A stretch of DNA of 7,758 nt from an uncultured Bacilli bacterium (GTDB taxonomy: Bacteria; Bacillota_I; Bacilli_A; RF39; UBA660): assembly GCA_944358225.1 (NCBI GenBank), contig CALVQP010000053.1:1-7758 (forward strand), given 5' to 3'. The notes under the pieces are model-generated. The model saw only the letters and a list, made by a program, of their open reading frames with translations. It ran no database searches and was not told the DNA's origin. Positions 1-7,013 of the stretch are shown one piece after another; the stretch's first letter is position 1; each line of letters starts with the position of its first letter. The position numbers were made by a program, and so were the translations under genes.

Positions 1-1
1 G

Positions 2-1747
2 TGTGGCGCTAAATATTACCCTGCTGATAAAATAATGAAACAAGTAGATAATAGTATTAATTTTATAGATGAAAATGGAAATTTTATTAAAAGTGTGTAT
101 CCAGAAAGTAATACAGTTTTAATACCAGAGGGAGAACAATTGGCAGCTATATTAGAATGTATTATTGGTGCTGCTAATGATATTGGAAAAAAAGCCCAAC
201 GGTTATGGCTTGATAGTCTTCCTCCTGTAATATTAATAGATGACATTGTAAAAAAATATGGCTTAGCCTATGAAGAAAATCCCTATTGCATCATTGGAGA
301 ATATGATGCCCCTGAGAAGCAAGAACAAGGATTGTTAAGATGTGACTTTTTACAACAAGGAAATACTGTTATTTATGGTTCTGATAGTGAGGAAAGAGAA
401 TTAGTATTAAATGCGATGATTTATTCTAGCATACTATTGAATTCATCTCAAAATTTAAATATTTATATTATGGACTTTGGTTCTGAATCCCTAATAAAGT
501 ACAAAAAATCTCATCTTGTTGGAGGGATTACAATTTCCAGTGAGGAAGATCGAATTATAAATTTATTTAAAATGGTAATTCAAACTATCCATGATAGGAA
601 AAAAATATTATTAAATGCCGGTATGGATTATGATACTTATAACAGATGTAAAGAGAAAAAACTAACTACGCTATGCATCTATTTAAACCATTACGGTAAT
701 TTTAAAGAGTATTATCCTAAAATGTCTGAGACATTTGAAAAAATAACTAGAGATTGTATAAGATATGGCATAATATTTATAGTTTCATGTGATAATCAAA
801 GCACTTTAACATATCGTGTTAATCAAAATTTTACAACATTTTATTTTACGAGAATGAATGATGTAAGTAATTATTATGAATTTTTTGGATTTGGTAATAA
901 AGTTGAGCCACGCAAATTATTTGGTAGAGGTTTAGCTGATATAGAAGGAGCTCATGAGTTTCAAACTGCTAGTATAACAGAACAAAAGGAAAAATTAAAT
1001 GATTTTGTATTTCAAAAAATAAACCAAAATAATGAGATTAATAAATTTCAAGCTCCGCCGATAAAGGAATTGCCCGAAATAGTTGATCTACATTACATAC
1101 TGCCTTATTATAAAGAAGCATTTCGTCTTCCATTAGGTGTGTCGAAAGAAACATTAAACATTGTTTATCATGATTTACAAAAAACTAATCTTACGATATT
1201 GTCCCAAAAGCTAAATAATGTCAATAAATTTTTAAATGTATTATTGGAATTAACTACTAATTTTAATACAACTTTATTTTTCGATTTCACTACGAATTAT
1301 AAAGAAGCTAGGGCGTATGTTAAAAATTATTTTGATCAAGAATTTGAACTTGTTATTGATAACCTTATACAAGTATTAACTAATCAGCCAGATCAAAAAA
1401 CTTTAGTTTATTTTTACGGATTTTCTAGTTTAAAAAATATCCCTACCAAAGAAAAAATCACTGAATTATTTACTAGACTACAAAGATCCAAATTTACGCA
1501 TGCCGTTTTTATAGAAGAAGAGTCTGAAATTAGAAATATTAATTATGAGGCATGGTTCCAGTTAGTAAAAATAACAGACTCGGGATTATGGATTGGTAAA
1601 GGATTTTCTGAACAAGCTTATTTTAAAATTAATAAATACTGCAATGATCGCACTAATTATAATAATGATTTTGGTTTTTACATTAATGAAGGAGAATTTG
1701 AATTAATTAAAATTATGCAAATGAAAGAGGAATCTGATGAAAAATAA
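2..1747 (+). CDS. essC: Type VII secretion motor ATPase EssC/YukB, C-terminal part (5' partial)
   Basis: Membrane-bound FtsK/SpoIIIE-type ATPase that drives WXG100 substrate export in T7SSb. The frame is open from base 2, and the 11 residues before the first ATG (position 35) read CGAKYYPADKI, matching the W-x-GA-x-Y segment that follows the first ATPase domain in this family. The gene therefore begins upstream and ATG 35 is not its start. Two ATPase-like domains follow. In the first, GNTVIYGSDSEERE (near 358-400) sits at the Walker A site but lacks GK[ST], and IYIMDFG (Asp codon 473-475) is the Walker B strand. GRGLADIEGAHEFQ (from 923) is a typical EssC end-of-domain segment. In the second (about 1080 onward), SQKLNNVN replaces the P-loop and TLFFDF fits a Walker B strand. 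Degenerate D2 and D3 domains are known in firmicute EssC. The stop overlaps the next gene by 11 bases, showing translational coupling. The family call is firm; the symbol follows staphylococcal usage. Confidence 0.88.
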   Translation, partial: CGAKYYPADKIMKQVDNSINFIDENGNFIKSVYPESNTVLIPEGEQLAAILECIIGAANDIGKKAQRLWLDSLPPVILIDDIVKKYGLAYEENPYCIIGEYDAPEKQEQGLLRCDFLQQGNTVIYGSDSEERELVLNAMIYSSILLNSSQNLNIYIMDFGSESLIKYKKSHLVGGITISSEEDRIINLFKMVIQTIHDRKKILLNAGMDYDTYNRCKEKKLTTLCIYLNHYGNFKEYYPKMSETFEKITRDCIRYGIIFIVSCDNQSTLTYRVNQNFTTFYFTRMNDVSNYYEFFGFGNKVEPRKLFGRGLADIEGAHEFQTASITEQKEKLNDFVFQKINQNNEINKFQAPPIKELPEIVDLHYILPYYKEAFRLPLGVSKETLNIVYHDLQKTNLTILSQKLNNVNKFLNVLLELTTNFNTTLFFDFTTNYKEARAYVKNYFDQEFELVIDNLIQVLTNQPDQKTLVYFYGFSSLKNIPTKEKITELFTRLQRSKFTHAVFIEEESEIRNINYEAWFQLVKITDSGLWIGKGFSEQAYFKINKYCNDRTNYNNDFGFYINEGEFELIKIMQMKEESDEK

Positions 1748-2012
1748 AGTTTTAATAAAAATAATCATTCCTGAAATTAATGAAAATTTTGATCTATTTA
1801 TTCCGGTGAATGAACAAGTGTGGAAAGTAAAAAAATCAATTATAAAAGCCGTGTGCGAGTTACGCAATGATATTTTAGAGCCTAATTTTAAATATGCCCT
1901 TTTTAATAAGGAAACGGGCGAGCTTTACAATGAAAATGACGTCATTATTCGTACGGACATTCGAAATGTTACAGAATTAGTATTGCTATCTGAGCACAAT
2001 ATGAAAGAATAG
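1737..2012 (+). CDS. EsaB/YukD-like ubiquitin-fold T7SS accessory protein
   Basis: A 91-residue cytosolic protein with the size and strand pattern of the YukD/EsaB ubiquitin-like family, which assists or regulates T7SSb. An N-terminal beta strand (KVLIKIIIPEI) is followed by a second strand (FDLFIPVNEQ), a helix (KVKKSIIKAVCELR) and the segment YALFNKETGELYNENDVI. It closes with a strand-like TELVLL before a short charged tail. There is no C-terminal Gly-Gly, as is usual for YukD, so conjugation is not expected. The ATG lies inside the essC 3' end, with AAAGAGGAA (1724-1732) as ribosome binding site, so the two genes are co-translated. In other T7SSb loci yukD/esaB also neighbours the EssC gene. 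The assignment rests on size, predicted fold pattern and context rather than a unique motif. Confidence 0.75.
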   Translation: MKNKVLIKIIIPEINENFDLFIPVNEQVWKVKKSIIKAVCELRNDILEPNFKYALFNKETGELYNENDVIIRTDIRNVTELVLLSEHNMKE

Positions 2013-2031
2013 AACTTATAAAGGAGAAAAT

Positions 2032-2118
2032 ATTAAGGTTAATTGTGAAGAGCGAAGAAAGGTTACTAATCAATTGCTGTGTAAAAAAATGTCAAAAAAA
2101 GCTTGTTTTTTTCAATAG
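2032..2118 (+). other. Possible micro-ORF or gene remnant behind an orphan Shine-Dalgarno
   Basis: AAAGGAG at 2020-2026, eight bases after the yukD stop, is a very good ribosome binding site, but no ATG, GTG or TTG lies at normal spacing. The only codon in place is ATT at 2032, which opens a 28-codon frame ending at TAG 2116-2118 (begins IKVNCEERRK, contains an internal Met at codon 20). This could be a rare ATT start, a small gene whose ATG was lost, or chance. I see no family resemblance. Confidence 0.15.
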
Positions 2119-2134
2119 AAACACAAACTATAGT
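2103..2134 (+). promoter_or_regulatory. Candidate weak promoter for the WXG-like gene
   Basis: TATAGT at 2129-2134 is a reasonable -10 hexamer about 70 bases upstream of the WXG-like start. The best -35 candidate, TTGTTT at 2103-2108, is 20 bases away, longer than the usual 16-18, so the pair is weak. A separate transcript for an abundant WXG-type substrate is plausible because a 189-base gap separates it from yukD. Confidence 0.25.
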
Positions 2135-2201
2135 AAAATAAAATTGTAATAAACCTAGAAAGGATATTACTTATACTTAATTTGAAAGGAAGGATGAAAA
2201 A

Positions 2202-2913
2202 ATGGCACAAGGAAATGCGCTAAACAGAGAGGTGGCGGCTAATTATTTAAGACGGGCTAATTATGCTTTACAAGACATTGATTCAGCAGCAAAAGCTATA
2301 ATTGCTCAAGTTGATAAAATTATTATTTGGTGCTCCAACAATGGATGCTCCGGTTAGTCAAACCTATCGAAAATTTTATGATGGTATGAATCAGTATATG
2401 ACTACAATGTACTCAAATCTTTCTGTTTTTTTCCCAGCAATGGAAGCAGAAATTAATGCTGGAAGTGAAGCAACAGGAGATCGTCAAAATATTCCAATAG
2501 AAGTTCCATCATGGAGCAATACTGCTGCAGTAAGATTTAAAAAAGAGGCTGGTATTGAAAGTTTTCAAGGCATTGTTAGTGAATTAAATGGTATGCAAAA
2601 TTTAAGTTCAAATTATTCTGGTGCTTGCAATGAAGTTATTAATAATTTAAAAGGAGTATGGGAATCTGCCGGGACTCATGAAGGTTTAAAAAATAATGCT
2701 CATCAAGCAGCAGAAGCTATTAGAGTATTTACTGAAAACGTTCATAATGCTCTTGACGAATTTAAAATAAGTTTTGGTGGGTCTGTGCAAGCAATTTTAT
2801 CTAAAGTACAAACATACACTGATCAAGACTCTCAAGCTGTAGATGCAATGTATAATGCACTAAATAGTTTAGATTTTTCATTATTAAAAGCAACAGATAG
2901 TATGATTGTTTAG
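2202..2913 (+). CDS. WXG100-like T7SS substrate with two helical hairpins; reading frame split by +1 shift
   Basis: Translation starts at ATG 2202 behind AAAGGAAGG (2185-2193). That frame stops after 51 codons (TAG 2355). The rest continues in the +1 frame to TAG 2911-2913, with no ATG before 2341 and no ribosome binding site there. If one A of the AAAA run at 2316-2319 is skipped, the joint reads QVDK-LLFGAPTM and gives one 236-residue protein. It has two predicted helix-turn-helix hairpins: about residues 8-90 with FGAP at the turn, and about 110-205 with LKGVWESAG at the turn (W153, a degenerate W-x-G). YTDQD (205-209) matches the YxxxD export motif known for ESX substrates. There is no signal peptide, and the protein is Ala/Asn/Ser-rich. 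Context behind essC and yukD supports a secreted T7SS substrate. The shift could be programmed, a disabling mutation, or a sequence error. It resembles two WXG100 units in tandem rather than a canonical 100-residue EsxA. Confidence 0.65.
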
Positions 2914-2927
2914 TAAATTAAAACATT

Positions 2928-2970
2928 AGAGAACTAAGTAGAGACAAACGATTTCTATTTAGTTCTTTTT
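2928..2970 (+). terminator. Rho-independent terminator after the WXG-like gene
   Basis: Arms 2930-2944 and 2952-2966 form a 15-bp stem (AGAACTAAGTAGAGA against its complement, with two G-U pairs) around a 7-base loop. The T-run 2966-2970 follows directly. It lies 17 bases after the stop codon and closes the T7SS transcription unit. Confidence 0.85.
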
Positions 2971-3390
2971 ATATATTTGAAAATTATGTGAAATAAATTT
3001 TATAAAATTAATACAAGAAAAATGCGTTAATTCTTTTGTTCTAATACGTTGTTCTATAATTTAAAATAGTCATAGATAATTTAATCCTTTTTATATAGTT
3101 TAGCTTGATATTTTAAATTTTCGAGAGAATAGAATTTTAATGTATTATAAAAATACTTCATTATTGTTTTTATGACTTCTACCAGTATGTCTGGGAGTCT
3201 TATATTTTTTAATACATAATTTATTAAACGGGTATACTACATTTATTTTTCTTGATTGCACGTAAAATTAATTTTTTTAAAACTTTATATAAACTTTCGA
3301 ATGTCTTGTGTATCCTCTATTAAACCGTAATTTATACCATAGTTAATATAGTAACATGTGAAGCTTTATTCTTATATTTAGATTTTTTTC
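2971..3390. other. AT-rich non-coding stretch, no convincing gene
   Basis: No frame on either strand has both a plausible start with ribosome binding site and a recognisable product; the longest minus-strand frame nearby overlaps the helicase gene and is its shadow. Two items stand out. TATAAT at 3055-3060 lacks a good -35. An imperfect hairpin at 3174-3199 (GACT/AGTC and CCAG/CTGG arms around TATGT) is followed by a T-rich run to 3210. Together they could bound a small RNA of roughly 140 bases, but the evidence is thin. The rest may be decayed sequence. Confidence 0.4.
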
Positions 3391-3420
3391 TTGCCTTTAT
3401 GAGTACTTGTATTTTATAAT
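3391..3420 (+). promoter_or_regulatory. Sigma-A-type promoter of the helicase gene
   Basis: TTGCCT (3391-3396) and a perfect TATAAT (3415-3420) are 18 bases apart. Transcription would begin near 3427, leaving an untranslated leader of only about 20 bases before ATG 3447. Confidence 0.6.
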
Positions 3421-3446
3421 AAAAAGGCTATTTAAAACAAAATTCA

Positions 3447-4967
3447 ATGAATAAGTTAATTGTGAATAATTGTCAACTCGATGAAAATCAGCAAAAAGCT
3501 GTAGAAGATAATACTCATAACATATTAGTGATTGCGGGAGCCGGGGCAGGTAAAACCTTAACCATTTTAGGTAAAGTAAAATATTTAAAAGAAGTTCTAA
3601 ACTATAAAGATCAAGAAATATTGTGTATTTCTTACACAAATGAGACAACTAAAGAGTTACAAAAAAAGTTAAGAGATTTAAATTGTACATCACCAGTTAA
3701 AACTTTTCATAAATTGGCCATGGATATTTTAAAAGTAAATGATGCCGAAATAATGATTGCTGAAGATAATTACTTAGAAAAAATAATAGATACGTTTTTA
3801 TGTGAATCTATTCATAAACTCCCTTATCTAAAAAAAATATTTTTAAAACATTTTAAATGTAAATTTGTTTCAATACTAACAAAAAAAAGATATGAAAAAA
3901 CTTTACTTAAACAAAAAAGCTACTTCATTAAAGAATTTAGTCATTTAATTCATAGATTCAAAACTCAGGGGAAAACAACTAAAGATTTAAAAAATATCCT
4001 TTTTAATACCAAAGAAGAAAGATCATCTTTAATCATATTTTACGCTATTTATTTGTACTATGAAACGTCTTTAAACGTTAACTTCTTATATGATTTTAAT
4101 GATTTAATTATTGCTTCTACTCAAAAAATCGAGCAAATGAATTCAACTTATAAATATGTTATTGTCGATGAGTATCAAGATATTTCTCTAATAAGAAATA
4201 GCTTACTTCAAGCTCTAATTTATAAGACAAAAGCAAAACTTATGGTTGTTGGTGATGATTGGCAATCAATTTATGCCTTTAGTGGCAGTTCGATAGATGT
4301 TTTTCTAAATTTTTCCAAAAATTACTTTAATGTCAGCACTTATACAATTAATAACACTTATCGAAACTGCCAACAACTAATAAATGCGGCTGGATATTTT
4401 ATTATGAAAAATAGTAATCAAATTTCTAAAATGTTAAAATCTACTAAGAGTATAAATAAACCATTTAAAATAGTTTTTTATAAAAACAAAACTCAAGATT
4501 TCATAAAATTGTTAAAACTTGTTTCCTCTCATGGTAATTGTTTAGTTTTGGGACGAAACAATTTCGATATTTATCGGTATTTAGATCGTCAACAAATAAA
4601 TAAAGACAATTATATAATCATTGAAAACAAAGTAGTTGCTCGTTTCCTTACCATTCACAAATCTAAGGGGCTAGAAAGTAATAATGTGATTCTTATTAAT
4701 TTAGAAAGTAATCTTTATGGTTTTCCTAATTTGAAAAAATGCTCTAAATTATCTAAAATAATTCTAAATATAGATGATAAACAAAATCTTTTAGAAGAAA
4801 GAAGACTCTTTTATGTAGCTTTAACTCGCAGTAAAAATAATGTTTATTTTTATTTAAATAAATATAATATATCTAGTTTTATTAAAGAACTTATGTACGA
4901 CTATCCAAAATTATTTGAACGAATAAGCATAAGTGATAATAAAACTAACTATAAAGTAAAAAAATAA
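3447..4967 (+). CDS. UvrD/Rep-family superfamily 1 DNA helicase, helicase IV-like
   Basis: ATP-dependent 3'-5' DNA helicase core of 506 residues with all major SF1A motifs. These are a Q-motif region (ENQQKAV, 13-19), Walker A AGAGAGKT (30-37), Walker B VDEYQD (240-245), motif III GDDWQSIYAFSG (from 269), an arginine motif NTYRN, motif V TIHKSKGLE (402-410) and motif VI EERRLFYVALTRSK (from 450). GDDWQ and the motif VI context recall helicase IV (HelD of E. coli) more than UvrD or PcrA. It is shorter than helicase IV (about 680 residues) and lacks its N-terminal extension; no nuclease domain is seen. It is very Lys/Asn/Ile-rich. ATG 3447 is the first usable start but has no good ribosome binding site: AAAAAGG at 3421-3427 is 19 bases away. 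It stands alone between a long gap and cdsA with its own promoter. A repair or phage-defence role (GajB is a similar-sized UvrD-like helicase) is possible, but no partner nuclease is in view. Confidence 0.85.
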   Translation: MNKLIVNNCQLDENQQKAVEDNTHNILVIAGAGAGKTLTILGKVKYLKEVLNYKDQEILCISYTNETTKELQKKLRDLNCTSPVKTFHKLAMDILKVNDAEIMIAEDNYLEKIIDTFLCESIHKLPYLKKIFLKHFKCKFVSILTKKRYEKTLLKQKSYFIKEFSHLIHRFKTQGKTTKDLKNILFNTKEERSSLIIFYAIYLYYETSLNVNFLYDFNDLIIASTQKIEQMNSTYKYVIVDEYQDISLIRNSLLQALIYKTKAKLMVVGDDWQSIYAFSGSSIDVFLNFSKNYFNVSTYTINNTYRNCQQLINAAGYFIMKNSNQISKMLKSTKSINKPFKIVFYKNKTQDFIKLLKLVSSHGNCLVLGRNNFDIYRYLDRQQINKDNYIIIENKVVARFLTIHKSKGLESNNVILINLESNLYGFPNLKKCSKLSKIILNIDDKQNLLEERRLFYVALTRSKNNVYFYLNKYNISSFIKELMYDYPKLFERISISDNKTNYKVKK

Positions 4968-5034
4968 AGATATCTTATCAATTAATTTGTTTCGTCCAAT
5001 AATATCAAAAAATTGTAAAAATTTACTATTTTAT

Positions 5035-5064
5035 TTGACTTAACAAAAAAAATAAGAGTATACT
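5035..5064 (+). promoter_or_regulatory. Sigma-A-type promoter of the cdsA-rseP operon
   Basis: TTGACT (5035-5040) and TATACT (5059-5064) are 18 bases apart, five of six matches each. The start point would be near 5071, about 16 bases before the cdsA ATG. Confidence 0.75.
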
Positions 5065-5086
5065 TTTAATAGGATGTGAGTAATCG

Positions 5087-5881
5087 ATGAAAAAAAGAAT
5101 ACTTAGTGCAGCAATCATACTAGCGATTGTTATTCCGCTTTTAATTATTGGTTCATGGCCTTTTGCTTTAGGAGTAGGATGCGTAGCCATTTTAGCGTTT
5201 AAAGAAGTAACTGACTTAATGGAAAAAGAAAAAAAATTACCCACTTTAATTAAATTGTTAGCACTAATTAGCTTATTATATATTATTTTCTATAATACCA
5301 GTGATCTTTTTAAAACTTTTAATGCATCATACCAAACCTTTGCCTTACTATTGTTATTCCTATTAACTCCTAGTGTATTTGTAAAAAAAGGTCAGTATAC
5401 TACTAAAGATGCTTTTTACCTAATTGGCTGGATTGTTTTACTAGGTATGTTTTTTAACAGCTTATTAGTTATCGTAAATAATAATTTAAATCTTTTAATT
5501 TACTTAATACTAATTACCGCTTTAAATGATACTTTTGCTTTATTTTTCGGAATGCTTATCGGTAAACACAAATTATTAAAAGACGTTTCTCCTAAAAAAA
5601 CTATTGAAGGAAGTATTGGTGGTCTTATAATAGGATCTTTTGTCGGCATTATGTTTTATATCAATGTCATAAATCCTACGATCTCACTATCTAGAGTGGT
5701 TATCGGAACTATTGCTCTTTCTGTTGTTGGACAAATAGGCGATTTATTATTTAGTAAAATTAAAAGAGAACATAAGGTTAAAGATTTTTCTAATCTTATA
5801 CCAGAACACGGAGGAGTTTTAGATAGATTAGACAGTTTAATATTTGTCTTAATTGCCTTTTTATTACTATTTCAAATATAA
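5087..5881 (+). CDS. cdsA: Phosphatidate cytidylyltransferase (CDP-diacylglycerol synthase)
   Basis: Integral membrane enzyme that converts phosphatidic acid and CTP to CDP-diacylglycerol and pyrophosphate, the branch point of bacterial phospholipid synthesis. The 264-residue length is normal. The family signature is intact near the C-terminus (223-249): SKIKREHKVKDFS followed by IPEHGGVLDRLD, holding the conserved KR, KD, HGG and DR-D residues. PEHGG replaces the commoner PGHGG. The upstream conserved segment LNDTFALFFGMLIGKHKL and SPKKTIEGSIGG are also present. Multiple hydrophobic segments span most of the protein, starting with AAIILAIVIPLLIIG. ATG 5087 is preceded by a modest AGGATGTGAG (5071-5080). 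It is followed after 21 bases by rseP, so the two are co-transcribed. In most Bacillota uppS precedes cdsA; here it does not. Confidence 0.93.
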   Translation: MKKRILSAAIILAIVIPLLIIGSWPFALGVGCVAILAFKEVTDLMEKEKKLPTLIKLLALISLLYIIFYNTSDLFKTFNASYQTFALLLLFLLTPSVFVKKGQYTTKDAFYLIGWIVLLGMFFNSLLVIVNNNLNLLIYLILITALNDTFALFFGMLIGKHKLLKDVSPKKTIEGSIGGLIIGSFVGIMFYINVINPTISLSRVVIGTIALSVVGQIGDLLFSKIKREHKVKDFSNLIPEHGGVLDRLDSLIFVLIAFLLLFQI

Positions 5882-5902
5882 CTTAAAGGAGGAAATTATA
5901 TT

Positions 5903-6952
5903 ATGTGGTTCATTACTTTGTTAGTTTTAATATTTATATTGGGATTACTAGTTTTAATACATGAGTTTGGACACTTTATATGTGCTAAGAAAAGCGGTGT
6001 TTTTATATACGAGTTTTCAATTGGTATGGGACCTTTAATCTTTAAAAAAATTGGTAAAGATAATATTCAATACTCAATTCGTGCGTTGCCAATCGGCGGA
6101 TATGTTCAAATGGCTGGCGAAGTAGGCGAGGACGATGATAAAGTTGCTAAAAATCAGTTTATGTGTAACAAAAGTGGATGGCAAAGATTTTTAATTCTTG
6201 TTGCTGGGGTTACCATGAACTTTATATTAGCTTTTGTATTGCTATTTGTTTCGGCATTAATATGGGGGTCTTCTGGACTAGAACCTATCGTTGCAGAAGC
6301 TGTTCCTGATTATCCAGTAGCTAAGGCAGGAATTGAAGCGGAAGATCGAATTTTAGCGATTAATGGAACGGAGGTAAATACATGGGATAAAGCGCAAATT
6401 CTTCTAAATTTAAAAAGTAAAAATGATACCTATACTTTTAAAGTCCAAAAAAAAGATGGCACTATCAAAGAATATGATGTTAAACCTGTAAAAGAAAAAG
6501 ATGCAGATGGTAATGAAACAAGAGTGTTTGGTGTTCAAATAGATACTACTGTAAAAAGAGGGGTTGTAAATTCGTTAAAATATGCGGTTTTAAAATTCGG
6601 AGCAGTAATAAATTCCATGGGATTAGTTATCATAAATTTATTTACTGGTAATTTAGGACTAAGTGCTTTATCCGGACCAGTTGGAATATATGGTGTAGTG
6701 GGGCAGAGCTTGAGTCTTGGAATTCAACAACTAATCTATTTAATTGCTTTTTTGAGTATCAATTTAGGTTTTATAAATATTTTACCTTTTCCAGCATTTG
6801 ATGGGGGACGAATTTTATTTTTAATTATCGAAAAAATTAAAGGAAGTCCTGTTGATCCTAAAGTAGAAAATATTTTCCATACTGTTGGATTTATTCTATT
6901 AATGATTTTAATGCTTTATATAACACTCCAGGATGTACTAAAATTGTTTTGA
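5903..6952 (+). CDS. rseP: RIP site-2 zinc metalloprotease RseP/RasP
   Basis: Intramembrane metalloprotease that cleaves membrane-embedded substrates, such as anti-sigma factors and signal-peptide remnants, in regulated proteolysis. The HEFGH zinc motif (20-24) lies in the first transmembrane segment. It is followed by the conserved RALPIGGYVQMAGE (60-73), a second membrane segment (about 97-121), one PDZ domain (about 126-195, with AKAGIEAEDRILAING), then SGPVGIYG. The third zinc-ligand motif NILPFPAFDGGR has its Asp at 300, and a final membrane segment follows. The 349-residue length is within the family range, somewhat shorter than B. subtilis RasP. ATG 5903 has an ideal AAAGGAGG (5885-5892). 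It is second in the operon with cdsA; dxr, usually between them in Bacillota, is missing. The TGA stop is part of the next promoter's -35 box and lies in the terminator loop. Confidence 0.95.
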   Translation: MWFITLLVLIFILGLLVLIHEFGHFICAKKSGVFIYEFSIGMGPLIFKKIGKDNIQYSIRALPIGGYVQMAGEVGEDDDKVAKNQFMCNKSGWQRFLILVAGVTMNFILAFVLLFVSALIWGSSGLEPIVAEAVPDYPVAKAGIEAEDRILAINGTEVNTWDKAQILLNLKSKNDTYTFKVQKKDGTIKEYDVKPVKEKDADGNETRVFGVQIDTTVKRGVVNSLKYAVLKFGAVINSMGLVIINLFTGNLGLSALSGPVGIYGVVGQSLSLGIQQLIYLIAFLSINLGFINILPFPAFDGGRILFLIIEKIKGSPVDPKVENIFHTVGFILLMILMLYITLQDVLKLF

Positions 6953-6969
6953 CAAAACAATTTTTTTTT
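6941..6969 (+). terminator. Rho-independent terminator of cdsA-rseP, overlapping the rseP stop
   Basis: A perfect 10-bp stem AAATTGTTTT (6941-6950) / AAAACAATTT (6954-6963) with a GAC loop runs into T's up to 6969. The left arm lies within the last rseP codons. The stem is AT-rich and so moderate in strength. Confidence 0.7.
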
Positions 6970-6977
6970 ACTATAAT
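6949..6977 (+). promoter_or_regulatory. Perfect consensus sigma-A promoter nested in the rseP terminator
   Basis: TTGACA at 6949-6954 and TATAAT at 6972-6977 are exactly 17 bases apart. The -35 box contains the rseP TGA stop and the terminator loop; the spacer is the terminator's right arm and T-run. The start point would be near 6984, about 30 bases before the next ATG. This is the strongest promoter in the window by sequence. Confidence 0.88.
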
Positions 6978-7013
6978 TTACTTATAGTACGAAAGTAGAA
7001 AAGAGCTGTTTTG

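Noticed and set aside
16..246. A 76-codon minus-strand frame within essC
   Set aside because: Antisense to a recognisable EssC segment; no start signal or product.
35..1747. Treating ATG 35 as the start of the EssC-like gene
   Set aside because: The frame is open to the window edge, the preceding residues fit the family, and there is no ribosome binding site before position 35.
3397..3648. An 83-codon minus-strand frame over the helicase start
   Set aside because: Opposite strand to the helicase Walker A region, which is clearly coding on the plus strand; the frame is a shadow.
4967..4976. Palindrome AAGATATCTT after the helicase as a terminator
   Set aside because: Only ten bases, no loop and no following T-run; most likely chance.
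5026..5244. A 72-codon minus-strand frame over the cdsA start
   Set aside because: Antisense to the cdsA promoter and N-terminus; no independent support.
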